Part shown: positions 23,929-29,295 of the stretch, piece by piece | Position numbering within the stretch: the first letter of the stretch is position 1 | Layout: every line of letters begins with the position of its first letter | Source: a virus | Length of the DNA: 29,295 bases | Direction: 5' to 3' (one strand) | Virus record (IMG/VR): IMGVR_UViG_3300021379_001475 | Span: 1-29,295 of that record | Translations under genes and position numbers: made by a program | Notes under the pieces: model-generated | Databases searched by the model: none | What the model was told of the DNA's origin: nothing | Seen by the model: only the letters and a program-made list of their open reading frames with translations

Positions 23929-24284
23929 TTCTTATTAGCTTTAAATTTTTTCTTTTCTTCTAGTAATTTATTACACATATCTAACATATTTTCCATCTTA
24001 TCAATTTTGTCTTGTATAGTAAGATGTTTTTCATAACCATTAATTGTATTTTTAGTTATGTTTCCTAAATAACTTTTATTCTTTTTTATATTTTTTTCAA
24101 GTCTTACTTTTCTAATTGTAAATGTTCCTAGTCCAGTTATATTAATATTAGGATGCGTAAGATCAGATAAATTTTTTCTAACTTTTCCATAATAAAAAGT
24201 TACAAGATCATCTACAACATTTTCATGAACACCCACTTCATCAGCTATTCCTTCTTTAAATATTTTATAACTTTTAGGATTCAC
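23925..24284 (-). CDS. HU/IHF-like DNA-binding protein (119 aa)
   Basis: The helical N-terminus (KSYKIFKEGIADEVGVHENV then VDDLVTFYYGKVRKNLSDL) is followed by the hallmark strand ITGLGTFTIRKVRLEKN (about 49-65), equivalent to the HU/IHF 'I-GFGtF-vR-R' turn. A basic arm region follows (KNIKKNKSYLGNIT), and the C-terminus is a Lys-rich helix. HU/IHF proteins bend or coat DNA. Phages of the crAss-like group carry one or two copies near structural or packaging genes (recollection). Here it lies beside a possible winged-helix protein and upstream of a nuclease and terminase, so roles in DNA condensation, packaging or late control are all reasonable. It overlaps the upstream gene by 11 nt. Confidence 0.8.
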   Translation of the reverse strand: MNPKSYKIFKEGIADEVGVHENVVDDLVTFYYGKVRKNLSDLTHPNINITGLGTFTIRKVRLEKNIKKNKSYLGNITKNTINGYEKHLTIQDKIDKMENMLDMCNKLLEEKKKFKANKK

Positions 24285-24636
24285 TTCCTAATATTTTAAA
24301 ATCAAGTAATACAACACCATCAGTCTGAATATTTATCTCATCATTTATCTTAATTGTTTTTTTATTCTTACCTGATTTAATAACCAACTGTTTTCTTTCT
24401 GCTTTATTTATAGCATTACGTGCAGATTGACAACTTTTAAATATGCTTTTTTCAGTTGCTAATTCACAAAATTTTGTTATTTCAATATTATCATTTTTAG
24501 CAAGTTCTGATAAACATTTAAGATCGGAAGTACTAATCTGTATATCATTGAAAAAACAATAAGTTAATATTTGATACTGTATAGTATTATCAATAGTTGA
24601 TTTAATTCTTTTATCTACTTTTTTTACTAGTGTCAT
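24274..24636 (-). CDS. Possible winged-helix DNA-binding protein (120 aa)
   Basis: Residues about 20-75 are a run of short helices with a helix-turn-helix feel (IQISTSDLKCLSELAKNDNI, then FCELATEKSIFKSCQSARNA). They are followed by KAERKQLVIKSGKNKKTI (about 78-95), which looks like the wing hairpin, and a beta-rich acidic tail. It is basic in the middle. The gene overlaps the amidase stop as ATGA and the IHF-like gene by 11 nt. A transcriptional regulator or DNA-packaging factor is a fair guess; I do not recognise a named family. Confidence 0.5.
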   Translation of the reverse strand: MTLVKKVDKRIKSTIDNTIQYQILTYCFFNDIQISTSDLKCLSELAKNDNIEITKFCELATEKSIFKSCQSARNAINKAERKQLVIKSGKNKKTIKINDEINIQTDGVVLLDFKILGSES

Positions 24637-25565
24637 AAGCTTAATATTACTTCTACTAATCTTGGATCTGGATATACATCCATTTTATCTTTTCTTACAT
24701 TAGTATGTGATAATAATCCTTTTACTTTTCCATAATAAGCATCTTCATGAAACTCAAAAGCTTTTGTAGGACCATATTTTTTAATCCATTGTTGAAGTCC
24801 CAGCCTTACATCAATATTGTCTCTTTCAGCAACATATTCAATTAATTTTTTTGTTTCTTCTATTTGTTTATCAGAATATTTATGCCAATGTTTTTTCTTT
24901 TTAAAAGCTTGATCTAATGTTATAACTTGTGACTCATGAGCTTTTCTTTTTACGTAGCTTTTATATTCATCATCCAAATAACCTATTGAACATATCTCTA
25001 ATCCAACAGAATGTTTTACCATATGACCTGAACCTGTTTTACCTAAATGCCAACCATATCCTGTCTCAGGAAAAGCTTGAACCATAACCCCGTCATGCTC
25101 ATCATCTCCTGTTCTATAGTTTTGCCCACCTAAAACAAATTCAGTTGAAACACGTCCTCTTGAATCTCTACCCCAATGATCAATACATCTAAATGGATTA
25201 TCACCACCTGCTGTATGATGTAAGAAAAAGTATTCATTTTTACCATACTTTCTACTAACATACTCACCTTTTGGTAAGTAATATTTATGTATTGTTTGAT
25301 CAAATCTTGTTGTAAAGTATTGTTCATTTGAGTCTGTTGATTCATCTGCTGCTTCTAATACAACAGCTGCCCCCATCAAACTTGCCCATGTTTCAGCCCC
25401 TACAAGTCCATCAGGCTTTAAGTTTTTTAACAATTGAAATCTAATAACAGCTTTTTTGGTTTTAGGACCAAAATCACCATCTACGGTAATACCTAATTTC
25501 CTTTGTAAGTCTTTTACTCTATTACCACTTGAACCTTGTTTAAGTAATTCCATTATTTGATGCAT
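24633..25565 (-). CDS. Endolysin: PG-binding domain + N-acetylmuramoyl-L-alanine amidase (310 aa)
   Basis: Residues about 11-65 are a PG_binding_1 repeat (GSSGNRVKDLQRKLGITVDG, GPKTKKAVIRFQ, PDGLVGAETW). Residues about 105-305 are an Amidase_2-type zinc amidase with FFLHHTAGG (113-121, His116/117), STEFVLGG, GYGWHLGK (169-176), HSVGLEICSIG (185-195) and the C-terminal HTNVRKDKMDVYPD (287-300). It cleaves the amide between MurNAc and the stem peptide. No signal peptide is evident, so export would depend on the membrane proteins upstream in the same direction. The domain order (binding first) is typical for phages of Gram-negatives. An alternative start is Met5, just ahead of LLKQGSS. The fold assignment is firm. 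Confidence 0.92.
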   Translation of the reverse strand: MHQIMELLKQGSSGNRVKDLQRKLGITVDGDFGPKTKKAVIRFQLLKNLKPDGLVGAETWASLMGAAVVLEAADESTDSNEQYFTTRFDQTIHKYYLPKGEYVSRKYGKNEYFFLHHTAGGDNPFRCIDHWGRDSRGRVSTEFVLGGQNYRTGDDEHDGVMVQAFPETGYGWHLGKTGSGHMVKHSVGLEICSIGYLDDEYKSYVKRKAHESQVITLDQAFKKKKHWHKYSDKQIEETKKLIEYVAERDNIDVRLGLQQWIKKYGPTKAFEFHEDAYYGKVKGLLSHTNVRKDKMDVYPDPRLVEVILSL

Positions 25566-25874
25566 TTATTTTCTTTTTAATGTTCTACCTGGACTTTCCA
25601 TAGCAGCTTCAAAATCTTGACTAGCATCTGATGATTCTTGTTGATCTTCAGGAGATGCGTATGCTTGCGCTAAAAATGCTTGTGCTTGCAATCTCTCTGC
25701 TCTTAATTTTTCAATATCAGTTAAAAGTTGTTCATATTCTAGCTGAACTTTGAGATGTTTGATATTTTCTTTATAGAAATTTGTTACCTCAACTCTACGC
25801 TTAATGATTTCTTCTTTAGATAATTTATCATTACTTGTTTCATTTGAAACTGGCGCTTCTTTTACTTTAGTCAT
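25566..25874 (-). CDS. Helical protein upstream of the endolysin (102 aa)
   Basis: Mostly one long helix from about residue 18 (KLSKEEIIKRRVEVTNFYKE ... KVQLEYEQLLTDIEKLRAER), ending in an Ala/Gln-rich stretch QAQAFLAQAYASPEDQQESS and a basic LKRK end. There is no TM segment or lipobox. It adjoins the endolysin gene with no gap and its leader has AAAACCAA 5 nt before the ATG. I recall similar 'KRRVEVTxFYKExI-HL--Q--YE-LL-DIE--RA-RLQAQ' proteins in phages of Bacteroidota without a function. It could regulate or escort the endolysin, or be an internal virion protein. Confidence 0.55.
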   Translation of the reverse strand: MTKVKEAPVSNETSNDKLSKEEIIKRRVEVTNFYKENIKHLKVQLEYEQLLTDIEKLRAERLQAQAFLAQAYASPEDQQESSDASQDFEAAMESPGRTLKRK

Positions 25875-25941
25875 ATTTTTTGGTTTTAATTAATACTTAA
25901 GCTAATTTAATAAAAAAAGTTTAAACACTCAAGGTTTATTT

Positions 25942-26319
25942 TTATTTTGTTGTGTTTGATAAATCATCATTTATAGAATTTAAACAATGATCTTTGTCAA
26001 TAAAGTCTAGTATGACTCTAATTACTTTTCCAGTATGTGTGAGTGTATTTGATCTTTGGTTTTTACCCATTACAGAAGATATGGTTTCTTGTCTATTGCC
26101 AAATTTATAGCCACCTTTTTTTATAAGTGCGTCATTAAATAGTTCTGATGCTTCAACATTGGCAAAAACATCTATAGATCTAGCTGTTTTACATGCCCAT
26201 GTTTTTATCATTCTTTTATTTGCTGTAAAAACATATTTTAAAAAAGTATAGAAACATGCTATTGGCAATAGTATTAATAATAATATTATAGCGGTAAGCA
26301 GCAATAACAGTTCTATCAT
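25942..26319 (-). CDS. Membrane-anchored protein of the lysis cassette (125 aa)
   Basis: The N-terminus is one strong hydrophobic segment (IELLLLLTAIILLLILLPIA, about residues 2-21, extending to 32), followed by a soluble domain. The domain holds ARSIDVFANVEASELFNDAL (about 46-65) and GYKFGNRQETISSVMGKNQR (about 70-89), then HTGKVIRVILDFIDKDHC. This soluble domain is one I recall as common in many unrelated tailed phages near lysis genes, without a known activity. A holin-associated or envelope-disrupting role is inferred from the membrane anchor and location. It is the last gene before the 67-nt gap upstream of the endolysin unit. Confidence 0.6.
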   Translation of the reverse strand: MIELLLLLTAIILLLILLPIACFYTFLKYVFTANKRMIKTWACKTARSIDVFANVEASELFNDALIKKGGYKFGNRQETISSVMGKNQRSNTLTHTGKVIRVILDFIDKDHCLNSINDDLSNTTK

Positions 26320-26325
26320 TTTTTT

Positions 26326-26625
26326 CTAGTTTTTTAAGTCATTATCAATAGTTTTCCACCAATCTAATTGTTTTAGTCTTTTATAGATCATGTAGGGTTG
26401 TAAAATTATTCCTATTAAAAAGCCATAAGTTGCAATAAAACAACCTACAACTGGCCAGATAGGTATCCAGCCTCCCATATATTCTTCCATTACTGGACCT
26501 GGGACTGCAATACTCATAAAAATAGCCAATAAAGTAGCTAAAAACTTTAGTACTCCTTGTTTATTTTTAAAGTAGTGATCAGTAAATACCCATTTGATAT
26601 ATGATGGTGTGCTTATATTTTTCAT
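26326..26625 (-). CDS. Two-TM small membrane protein, candidate holin (99 aa)
   Basis: Two hydrophobic helices are visible at about 26-43 (LKFLATLLAIFMSIAVPG) and 53-76 (WIPIWPVVGCFIATYGFLIG). They are separated by an acidic Pro/Gly-rich loop (PVMEEYMGG) and followed by a basic/amphipathic tail. Size and topology match class II holins, which make holes in the inner membrane to release endolysin. It ends in TAG, 6 nt before the one-TM gene, and starts at an AAATTATG site. There is no second line of evidence for holin function. Confidence 0.55.
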   Translation of the reverse strand: MKNISTPSYIKWVFTDHYFKNKQGVLKFLATLLAIFMSIAVPGPVMEEYMGGWIPIWPVVGCFIATYGFLIGIILQPYMIYKRLKQLDWWKTIDNDLKN

Positions 26626-26651
26626 AATTTTTTGTACTAAATATAATAAAT

Positions 26652-26873
26652 TTATTTTTCATATATACTACCTTCTGGTTGTATGATATCTATTTGTTTT
26701 AATTTATACCAACCGTTTAGTTCTAATTTATCTGCTGTAAATATAATTACCACATCTCTTTTCTTTGGGCTATGCATATGGTACATATTTACATCTAATT
26801 CTTGAACAACTTGGTATTTTGCACTGCATCCTGTTAGCAACAATCCAAGTATTATAAAAATATTTTTAATCAT
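26652..26873 (-). CDS. Small lipoprotein of the lysis cassette (73 aa)
   Basis: MIKNIFIILGLLLTGCSAKY has a basic start, a hydrophobic core and a lipobox L-L-T-G-C with the lipidated Cys at 16. The mature part is only about 58 residues (YQVVQELDVNMYHMH onward). A tiny outer-membrane-type lipoprotein next to a holin-like gene is the profile of an outer-membrane spanin (o-spanin) partner, but no coiled-coil i-spanin was recognised with confidence. It overlaps the 41-aa membrane ORF by 8 nt. Confidence 0.6.
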   Translation of the reverse strand: MIKNIFIILGLLLTGCSAKYQVVQELDVNMYHMHSPKKRDVVIIFTADKLELNGWYKLKQIDIIQPEGSIYEK

Positions 26874-26991
26874 CTTTTTTCTTTTTATTTTTTACTCCAT
26901 CCATATATCCATCTATAAAACCTTTTATAAATTGAAAGTATATTCCTAGTAAAGCGGAAAGAATAAATAGTTGACCAATGAAAACTATCAT
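26866..26991 (-). CDS. Tiny membrane protein (41 aa, or 47 aa from an upstream TTG)
   Basis: From ATG at 26991 the minus strand reads MIVFIGQLFILSALLGIYFQ, then FIKGFIDGYMDGVKNKKKKD and D to TAA. There is one TM helix (about 2-20) with a Lys-rich tail that would be cytosolic. An in-frame TTG at 27009 lies 5 nt past AGGAGG (27015-27020), which would give a 47-aa start LKYIFDM. That site is a Shine-Dalgarno-like exception to this phage's habit. The stop overlaps the lipoprotein start by 8 nt, so coupling is likely. It is a candidate lysis-related peptide; function not known. Confidence 0.55.
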   Translation of the reverse strand: MIVFIGQLFILSALLGIYFQFIKGFIDGYMDGVKNKKKKDD

Positions 26992-27011
26992 GTCAAATAT
27001 ATATTTCAACT

Positions 27012-27560
27012 TTACCTCCTTTCTTTTATTTTAATTTTAATATCATGAGGAGCTGTTTCATCTCCTCCAAAATAAGGGTATAGATAATATTTACGTTGAT
27101 TTAAATCACAAGGTGCTCTAACAACATTCACTTTTGTTCCATCAACAGTCATTACATATTCATGTTCTTTTATTTCTAGTGAACAACTAATAGGTAAACC
27201 AATAGGTGCATCACAAATCTTTTCAAATGAGAATTCACTATCTGAATGCTTAAACCAATGTATTTCTAAACTATCATTATACCATCTCCAACCAAATCTC
27301 ATAGATGACTCCATATGAGTTGCCCCACAGTCACTTAATCCGTATAATTTATTTATATCTAATTGATTAACGGAATCTTTTGTTTGATATACAGCACTTT
27401 GATCAAATAATACTGAAAATTCTATTTTGTCTGAACGAGTTGTTTTTATACGGAATACTGAACGATGCCCACCCTCCTTTATAACATAGGTGGTGTACCC
27501 ATTAGAGTCAATCTTTCTGCAACCTAAGAAAGATAATAAAATCAGTAGCCATCTCTTCAT
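27012..27560 (-). CDS. Probable lipoprotein of unknown function (182 aa)
   Basis: MKRWLLILLSFLGCRKI gives a signal with a somewhat weak lipobox (S-F-L-G-C, Cys14). The mature domain is beta-rich with YVIKEGGHRSVFRIKTTRSD, MRFGWRWYNDSLEIHWF and HEYVMTVDGTKVNVV, resembling a single sandwich-like domain. It begins with a TAATG junction to the gene upstream and ends in the AGGAGG-containing Arg-Arg codons. It would sit in a host membrane. Possible roles: spanin partner, superinfection exclusion, or envelope-binding protein; none is proven. Confidence 0.55.
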   Translation of the reverse strand: MKRWLLILLSFLGCRKIDSNGYTTYVIKEGGHRSVFRIKTTRSDKIEFSVLFDQSAVYQTKDSVNQLDINKLYGLSDCGATHMESSMRFGWRWYNDSLEIHWFKHSDSEFSFEKICDAPIGLPISCSLEIKEHEYVMTVDGTKVNVVRAPCDLNQRKYYLYPYFGGDETAPHDIKIKIKERR

Positions 27561-27886
27561 TACACTTCACTTGGATATCTTTCGTTCATAATCTTGTTTA
27601 GTTTGGCACATCTCTCATACATCTCTCTTTCTGGTTCAGCATAATACTCTATCATGTTCTCCAGCTCTTCTTTCTTTGGACCATTATCAGGATCAAATGC
27701 CATCAATGCAGAATAGCCATATTCTTTTTCTTGAGCTACGTGACGGTTTAATAAATCATCAAAGCTTACTTCTTTTACTAAAACTCTATAGGAATTATCA
27801 TAAGCAATCTCCAGTATAGCGTTTTCTATATTTATTTTTTCATGTTCACTTAAGTGATCATCATGTTCAAAACCGTCTGAGTCCAT
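27560..27886 (-). CDS. Acidic protein of unknown function (108 aa)
   Basis: It has a His/Asp-rich N-terminus (MDSDGFEHDDHLSEHEK) and a helical body. The C-terminal segment ALMAFDPDNGPKKEELENMI (about 65-84) is followed by a Glu-rich helix ending CAKLNKIMNERYPSEV. I remember 'DPxxGPxxEELxxMIxYYxExExYExCAxL' in phages and hosts of Bacteroidota as a generic domain with no known job. It has no TM or signal, and sits upstream of the lipoprotein with TAATG coupling. Confidence 0.5.
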   Translation of the reverse strand: MDSDGFEHDDHLSEHEKINIENAILEIAYDNSYRVLVKEVSFDDLLNRHVAQEKEYGYSALMAFDPDNGPKKEELENMIEYYAEPEREMYERCAKLNKIMNERYPSEV

Positions 27887-27911
27887 TTTAAATTTTTTTT
27901 AAATGTAACAA

Positions 27912-28391
27912 TTATTTATAAAATACGGTTACTCTCCAAGTTGCGCTAAATACAAACGTTGGATTAGTAGACTGTATATTCTCAATGTAAACTCTTACTA
28001 AATTTGCTCCGGTATCATGTTCAAACTTCAACTGCGCATCTCCTATTTGACCGCCATACGAATGTGCAATCACACCATCAAAAAAGACCCCGTTCCCAGG
28101 CAAACTACAATGACCAGTCACTAACTTATGACCATCATCATGAGAAAAATTAACAAAAGCCCTTATACTTGATACTTTATCAGCAGGCCCTTTGAATATA
28201 TCAACTTCACTACCCCCTAGAGATATTCTAGTGATATTATAAGCATCTCCCTCAAATTCTTCTATACGTGGGGATTTACCTTTGTTCATCACCCTAGTAA
28301 CATTCTTATCAAACTCACGTGTTTTAAAAAAATGGTCCACTGATTCTTTTATAAACTTTTGAACTTTTCTCTTATATGATGTATGTCCCAT
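27912..28391 (-). CDS. Unknown protein opening the leftward unit (159 aa)
   Basis: I start it at ATG 28391 (MGHTSYKRKVQKFIKESVDH). The open frame extends to 28697, but that part lies antisense to the rightward gene and reads like non-coding sequence. The N-terminus is basic and helical. The rest is beta-rich with GDAYNITRISLGGSEVDIF, GNGVFFDGVIAHSYGGQ and FVFSATWRVTVFYK, like a small jelly-roll-type or receptor-binding domain. It is the first leftward gene after the divergent control region. No family is recognised. A TTGTATATTATG stretch lies only 3 nt before the ATG, so a leaderless transcript or a later start is possible. Confidence 0.5.
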   Translation of the reverse strand: MGHTSYKRKVQKFIKESVDHFFKTREFDKNVTRVMNKGKSPRIEEFEGDAYNITRISLGGSEVDIFKGPADKVSSIRAFVNFSHDDGHKLVTGHCSLPGNGVFFDGVIAHSYGGQIGDAQLKFEHDTGANLVRVYIENIQSTNPTFVFSATWRVTVFYK

Positions 28392-28571
28392 AACATAATA
28401 TACAAATAAATTTATTGCCCGCCAATTTTTAGTATTGGAAAAAGTTTGTGTGTTGCATTGTGAAAGGGTCCTAGCATTTGACTCCCCGGCTGTATCTTGC
28501 GGTGCAGGGTGCCCCGTCAGATATACAAGAGTATGTCTGTACATATATTTACTTACACAAAAATTAAAATT
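28392..28571. promoter_or_regulatory. Divergent control region with a GC-rich structured island
   Basis: This 180-nt gap separates leftward and rightward transcription. 28462-28520 is markedly GC-rich for this genome. GGGTC (28466-28470) can pair with GACTC (28480-28484), while the same TGAC (28479-28482) can instead pair with GTCA (28516-28519) around an inner CTGTA/TGCAG stem (28490-28494 / 28503-28507). These are two mutually exclusive folds. A weak rightward promoter candidate is TTTG (28445-28448) with TAGCATTTG (28472-28480), which carries one base more than the Bacteroidota -7 box. It may be a leader RNA or attenuator for the rightward gene. Confidence 0.45.
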
Positions 28572-29090
28572 ATGAAAAGTAAGATAGTTGTGACTGCAGA
28601 TGACCAAGGCAATGTCATCAGACAGACAAAGAATCCTGAGTGGGGACAAATCAGAATCACTCAGAAAGAAATGACCTTTGTTAATAATACAGGTCAAGAA
28701 AGGACTTTAAGTGCCCTATTATTAGCTAAGGTAGAGCAACTTAAAAACCTTAATTGGGTAGAAGGTCAGACATTAGTTGGTAACATTATTGTTAAAGAAC
28801 AGACTGAACCTTTTAACTCTCTTTCTCAACCTAAGAGAGCAGGTGAAGATGGACCTCATTGTGTTACTGAAGATGGTGAATTCATCTACAGACAGACGTT
28901 CTATGACCCAAGTGGTTCACTAACTGATAAGCTTATTCCTCATGCAAATGGTGATGAGATAAGAGCTTTCTATAGTAACTCTACTACTGCTACTGAAACT
29001 GCGGACAATAAGCAAGTTGACTTAGAAGATGCAATAGAAGAGGTAGAGAAAGAAGAAGAGTTAGTAGAAGAGGACGCATTTGACATGTAA
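28572..29090 (+). CDS. SSB-like protein with acidic tail, rightward gene (172 aa)
   Basis: I start it at ATG 28572, preceded by AAAATTATG, rather than at the upstream TTG. Residues 1-120 look beta-rich with a possible OB-like core (KIVVTADDQGNVIRQT ... EWGQIRITQKEMTFVNNTGQ ... GQTLVGNIIVKEQTEPF). The C-terminus is strongly acidic (VDLEDAIEEVEKEEELVEED). A compact beta domain plus acidic tail is the layout of phage ssDNA-binding proteins such as T7 gp2.5. It is the only rightward gene seen, pointing towards early/replication genes off the right edge. The SSB role is an inference, not a sequence match. Confidence 0.5.
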   Translation: MKSKIVVTADDQGNVIRQTKNPEWGQIRITQKEMTFVNNTGQERTLSALLLAKVEQLKNLNWVEGQTLVGNIIVKEQTEPFNSLSQPKRAGEDGPHCVTEDGEFIYRQTFYDPSGSLTDKLIPHANGDEIRAFYSNSTTATETADNKQVDLEDAIEEVEKEEELVEEDAFDM

Positions 29091-29097
29091 GATTAGT

Positions 29098-29136
29098 AAG
29101 TGCTATGCATAACGTGTAGCACTTCTTTCTTTTTTT
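29098..29136 (+). terminator. Rightward terminator after the SSB-like gene
   Basis: AAGTGCTA (29098-29105) pairs with TAGCACTT (29117-29124) over an 11-nt loop, followed by CTTTCTTTTTTT. It lies 7 nt past the stop of the rightward gene. It suggests that this gene is, at least partly, its own transcription unit. Confidence 0.8.
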
Positions 29137-29295
29137 AATAAAACTAAAAAGAAATACAACTTATCTCTAAAAAAAAGTAAAACAACAGATCTTTTTTATT
29201 TTTTCTGTACAAATTTTATTTTTTTGTGTGTGTCAAAGAAAAAGTGATCCACATTATCCCACTTTCTTCCATAATTACACACATTATTTTTTTAT
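29137..29295. other. AT-rich intergenic end of the window
   Basis: No gene is supported in these 159 nt. Seen: long A- and T-runs, a quasi-palindrome AGTGATCCACATTATCCCACT at about 29243-29263, and a minus-strand frame of 18 codons from ATG 29272 that has an AATT context but no other support. It may hold the promoter of a gene beyond the edge. Confidence 0.3.

Noticed and set aside
25130-25345. Minus-strand ORF within the endolysin gene
   Set aside because: It is contained in the amidase reading frame region with clear catalytic motifs; this is a shadow.
25912-25926. Possible terminator at GTTTAAAC before a T-run
   Set aside because: The palindrome has no loop and so cannot form a useful stem; the same 15-mer AAAAAAAGTTTAAAC recurs at 1313-1327 only by AT-rich coincidence or shared origin.
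40-28391. Stop-codon reassignment (TAG or TGA), as in some crAss-like phages
   Set aside because: TAG closes the genes at 21806 and 26326, and TGA closes several others such as 7477 and 18794, with the genes open to plausible ends. Standard code fits.
28462-28520. tRNA gene in the GC-rich block
   Set aside because: No T-loop (GTTCGA-like), no cloverleaf and no acceptor-stem pairing on either strand; only local stems fit.
28497-28571. Upstream TTG start for the rightward gene at 28497
   Set aside because: It lies inside the GC-rich structured region; the ATG at 28572 has the AATT initiation context shared by many genes here.
28392-28697. N-terminal extension of the leftward 159-aa gene to 28697
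   Set aside because: It is antisense to the start of the rightward gene and its control region, reads like non-coding sequence, and ATG 28391 is a natural start.
29219-29272. 18-codon minus-strand ORF at the right end with AATT-ATG context
   Set aside because: Too short, faces the rightward gene's terminator, and its C-terminus is only Thr/His/Lys repeats; likely chance.
1-29295. CRISPR array, IS element or integrase
   Set aside because: No evenly spaced repeats, no transposase or recombinase motifs and no flanking inverted repeats or target duplications were seen.

Overview
The window is a strongly AT-rich stretch of a tailed double-stranded DNA phage genome. It looks like a virion-assembly, packaging and lysis region of a phage of Bacteroidota, most probably crAss-like (Crassvirales) or a close environmental relative. 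The evidence is the block TerL - large portal with a long Q/K-rich tail - scaffold-like protein - major capsid protein candidate, an HU/IHF-like protein, a metallophosphoesterase near neck/ring-type proteins, and initiation sites that read AATT-ATG with no Shine-Dalgarno sequence, as in Flavobacteriia/Bacteroidia. Ordinary stop codons (TAA, TGA and at least two TAG) close the genes, so I see no stop-codon recoding. There is no integrase, tRNA, IS or CRISPR array.

Layout. Almost everything reads leftward (minus strand), so the transcription order runs from high to low coordinates. 28392-28571 is a divergent control region containing a GC-rich structured island. To its right one gene (28572-29090) runs rightward, encodes an acidic-tailed protein resembling a phage ssDNA-binding protein, and ends in a strong terminator. 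To its left, 28391-25942 is an envelope/lysis-like cassette: unknown proteins, two lipoproteins, a tiny membrane protein (26866-26991), a two-TM holin-like protein and a one-TM protein. 25874-22077 holds a helical protein, a peptidoglycan-binding/amidase endolysin, a possible winged-helix protein, an HU/IHF-like protein, an eight-Cys zinc-ribbon-like protein, a RecB/Cas4-type PD-(D/E)XK nuclease and a conserved hypothetical. Many of these overlap by ATGA-type junctions. 22057-18794 holds a DOT1-like methyltransferase, an overlapped small ORF, a GroES-like co-chaperonin and TerL. 18690-12869 holds portal, scaffold and capsid. 12809-7889 holds a coiled-coil protein, a conserved virion-type protein, a neck/connector candidate, a 415-aa structural-type protein and an accessory protein. 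7873-2656 is a receptor-binding module: a 59-aa Zn finger, a 75-aa protein, a 1313-aa Cys-rich multidomain fibre and a Cys-rich/coiled-coil/FN3 protein. 2527-1 holds a metallophosphoesterase and neck/ring-type genes, with one cut by the window edge.

How the genes may work together. The co-chaperonin is likely to help the host chaperonin fold virion proteins, scaffold and portal nucleate the capsid, TerL packages DNA, and the connector/neck proteins join head to tail. The Cys-rich fibre proteins probably contact the host surface, and the amidase plus membrane and lipoproteins open the Gram-negative envelope. Short intergenic gaps carry leftward terminators followed by a recurring 21-bp AT-rich motif (TTGTATATTATAAATGTA-like) that I propose as a phage promoter or operator. 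Family assignments come from reading motifs and from memory of protein families. No database search was possible.
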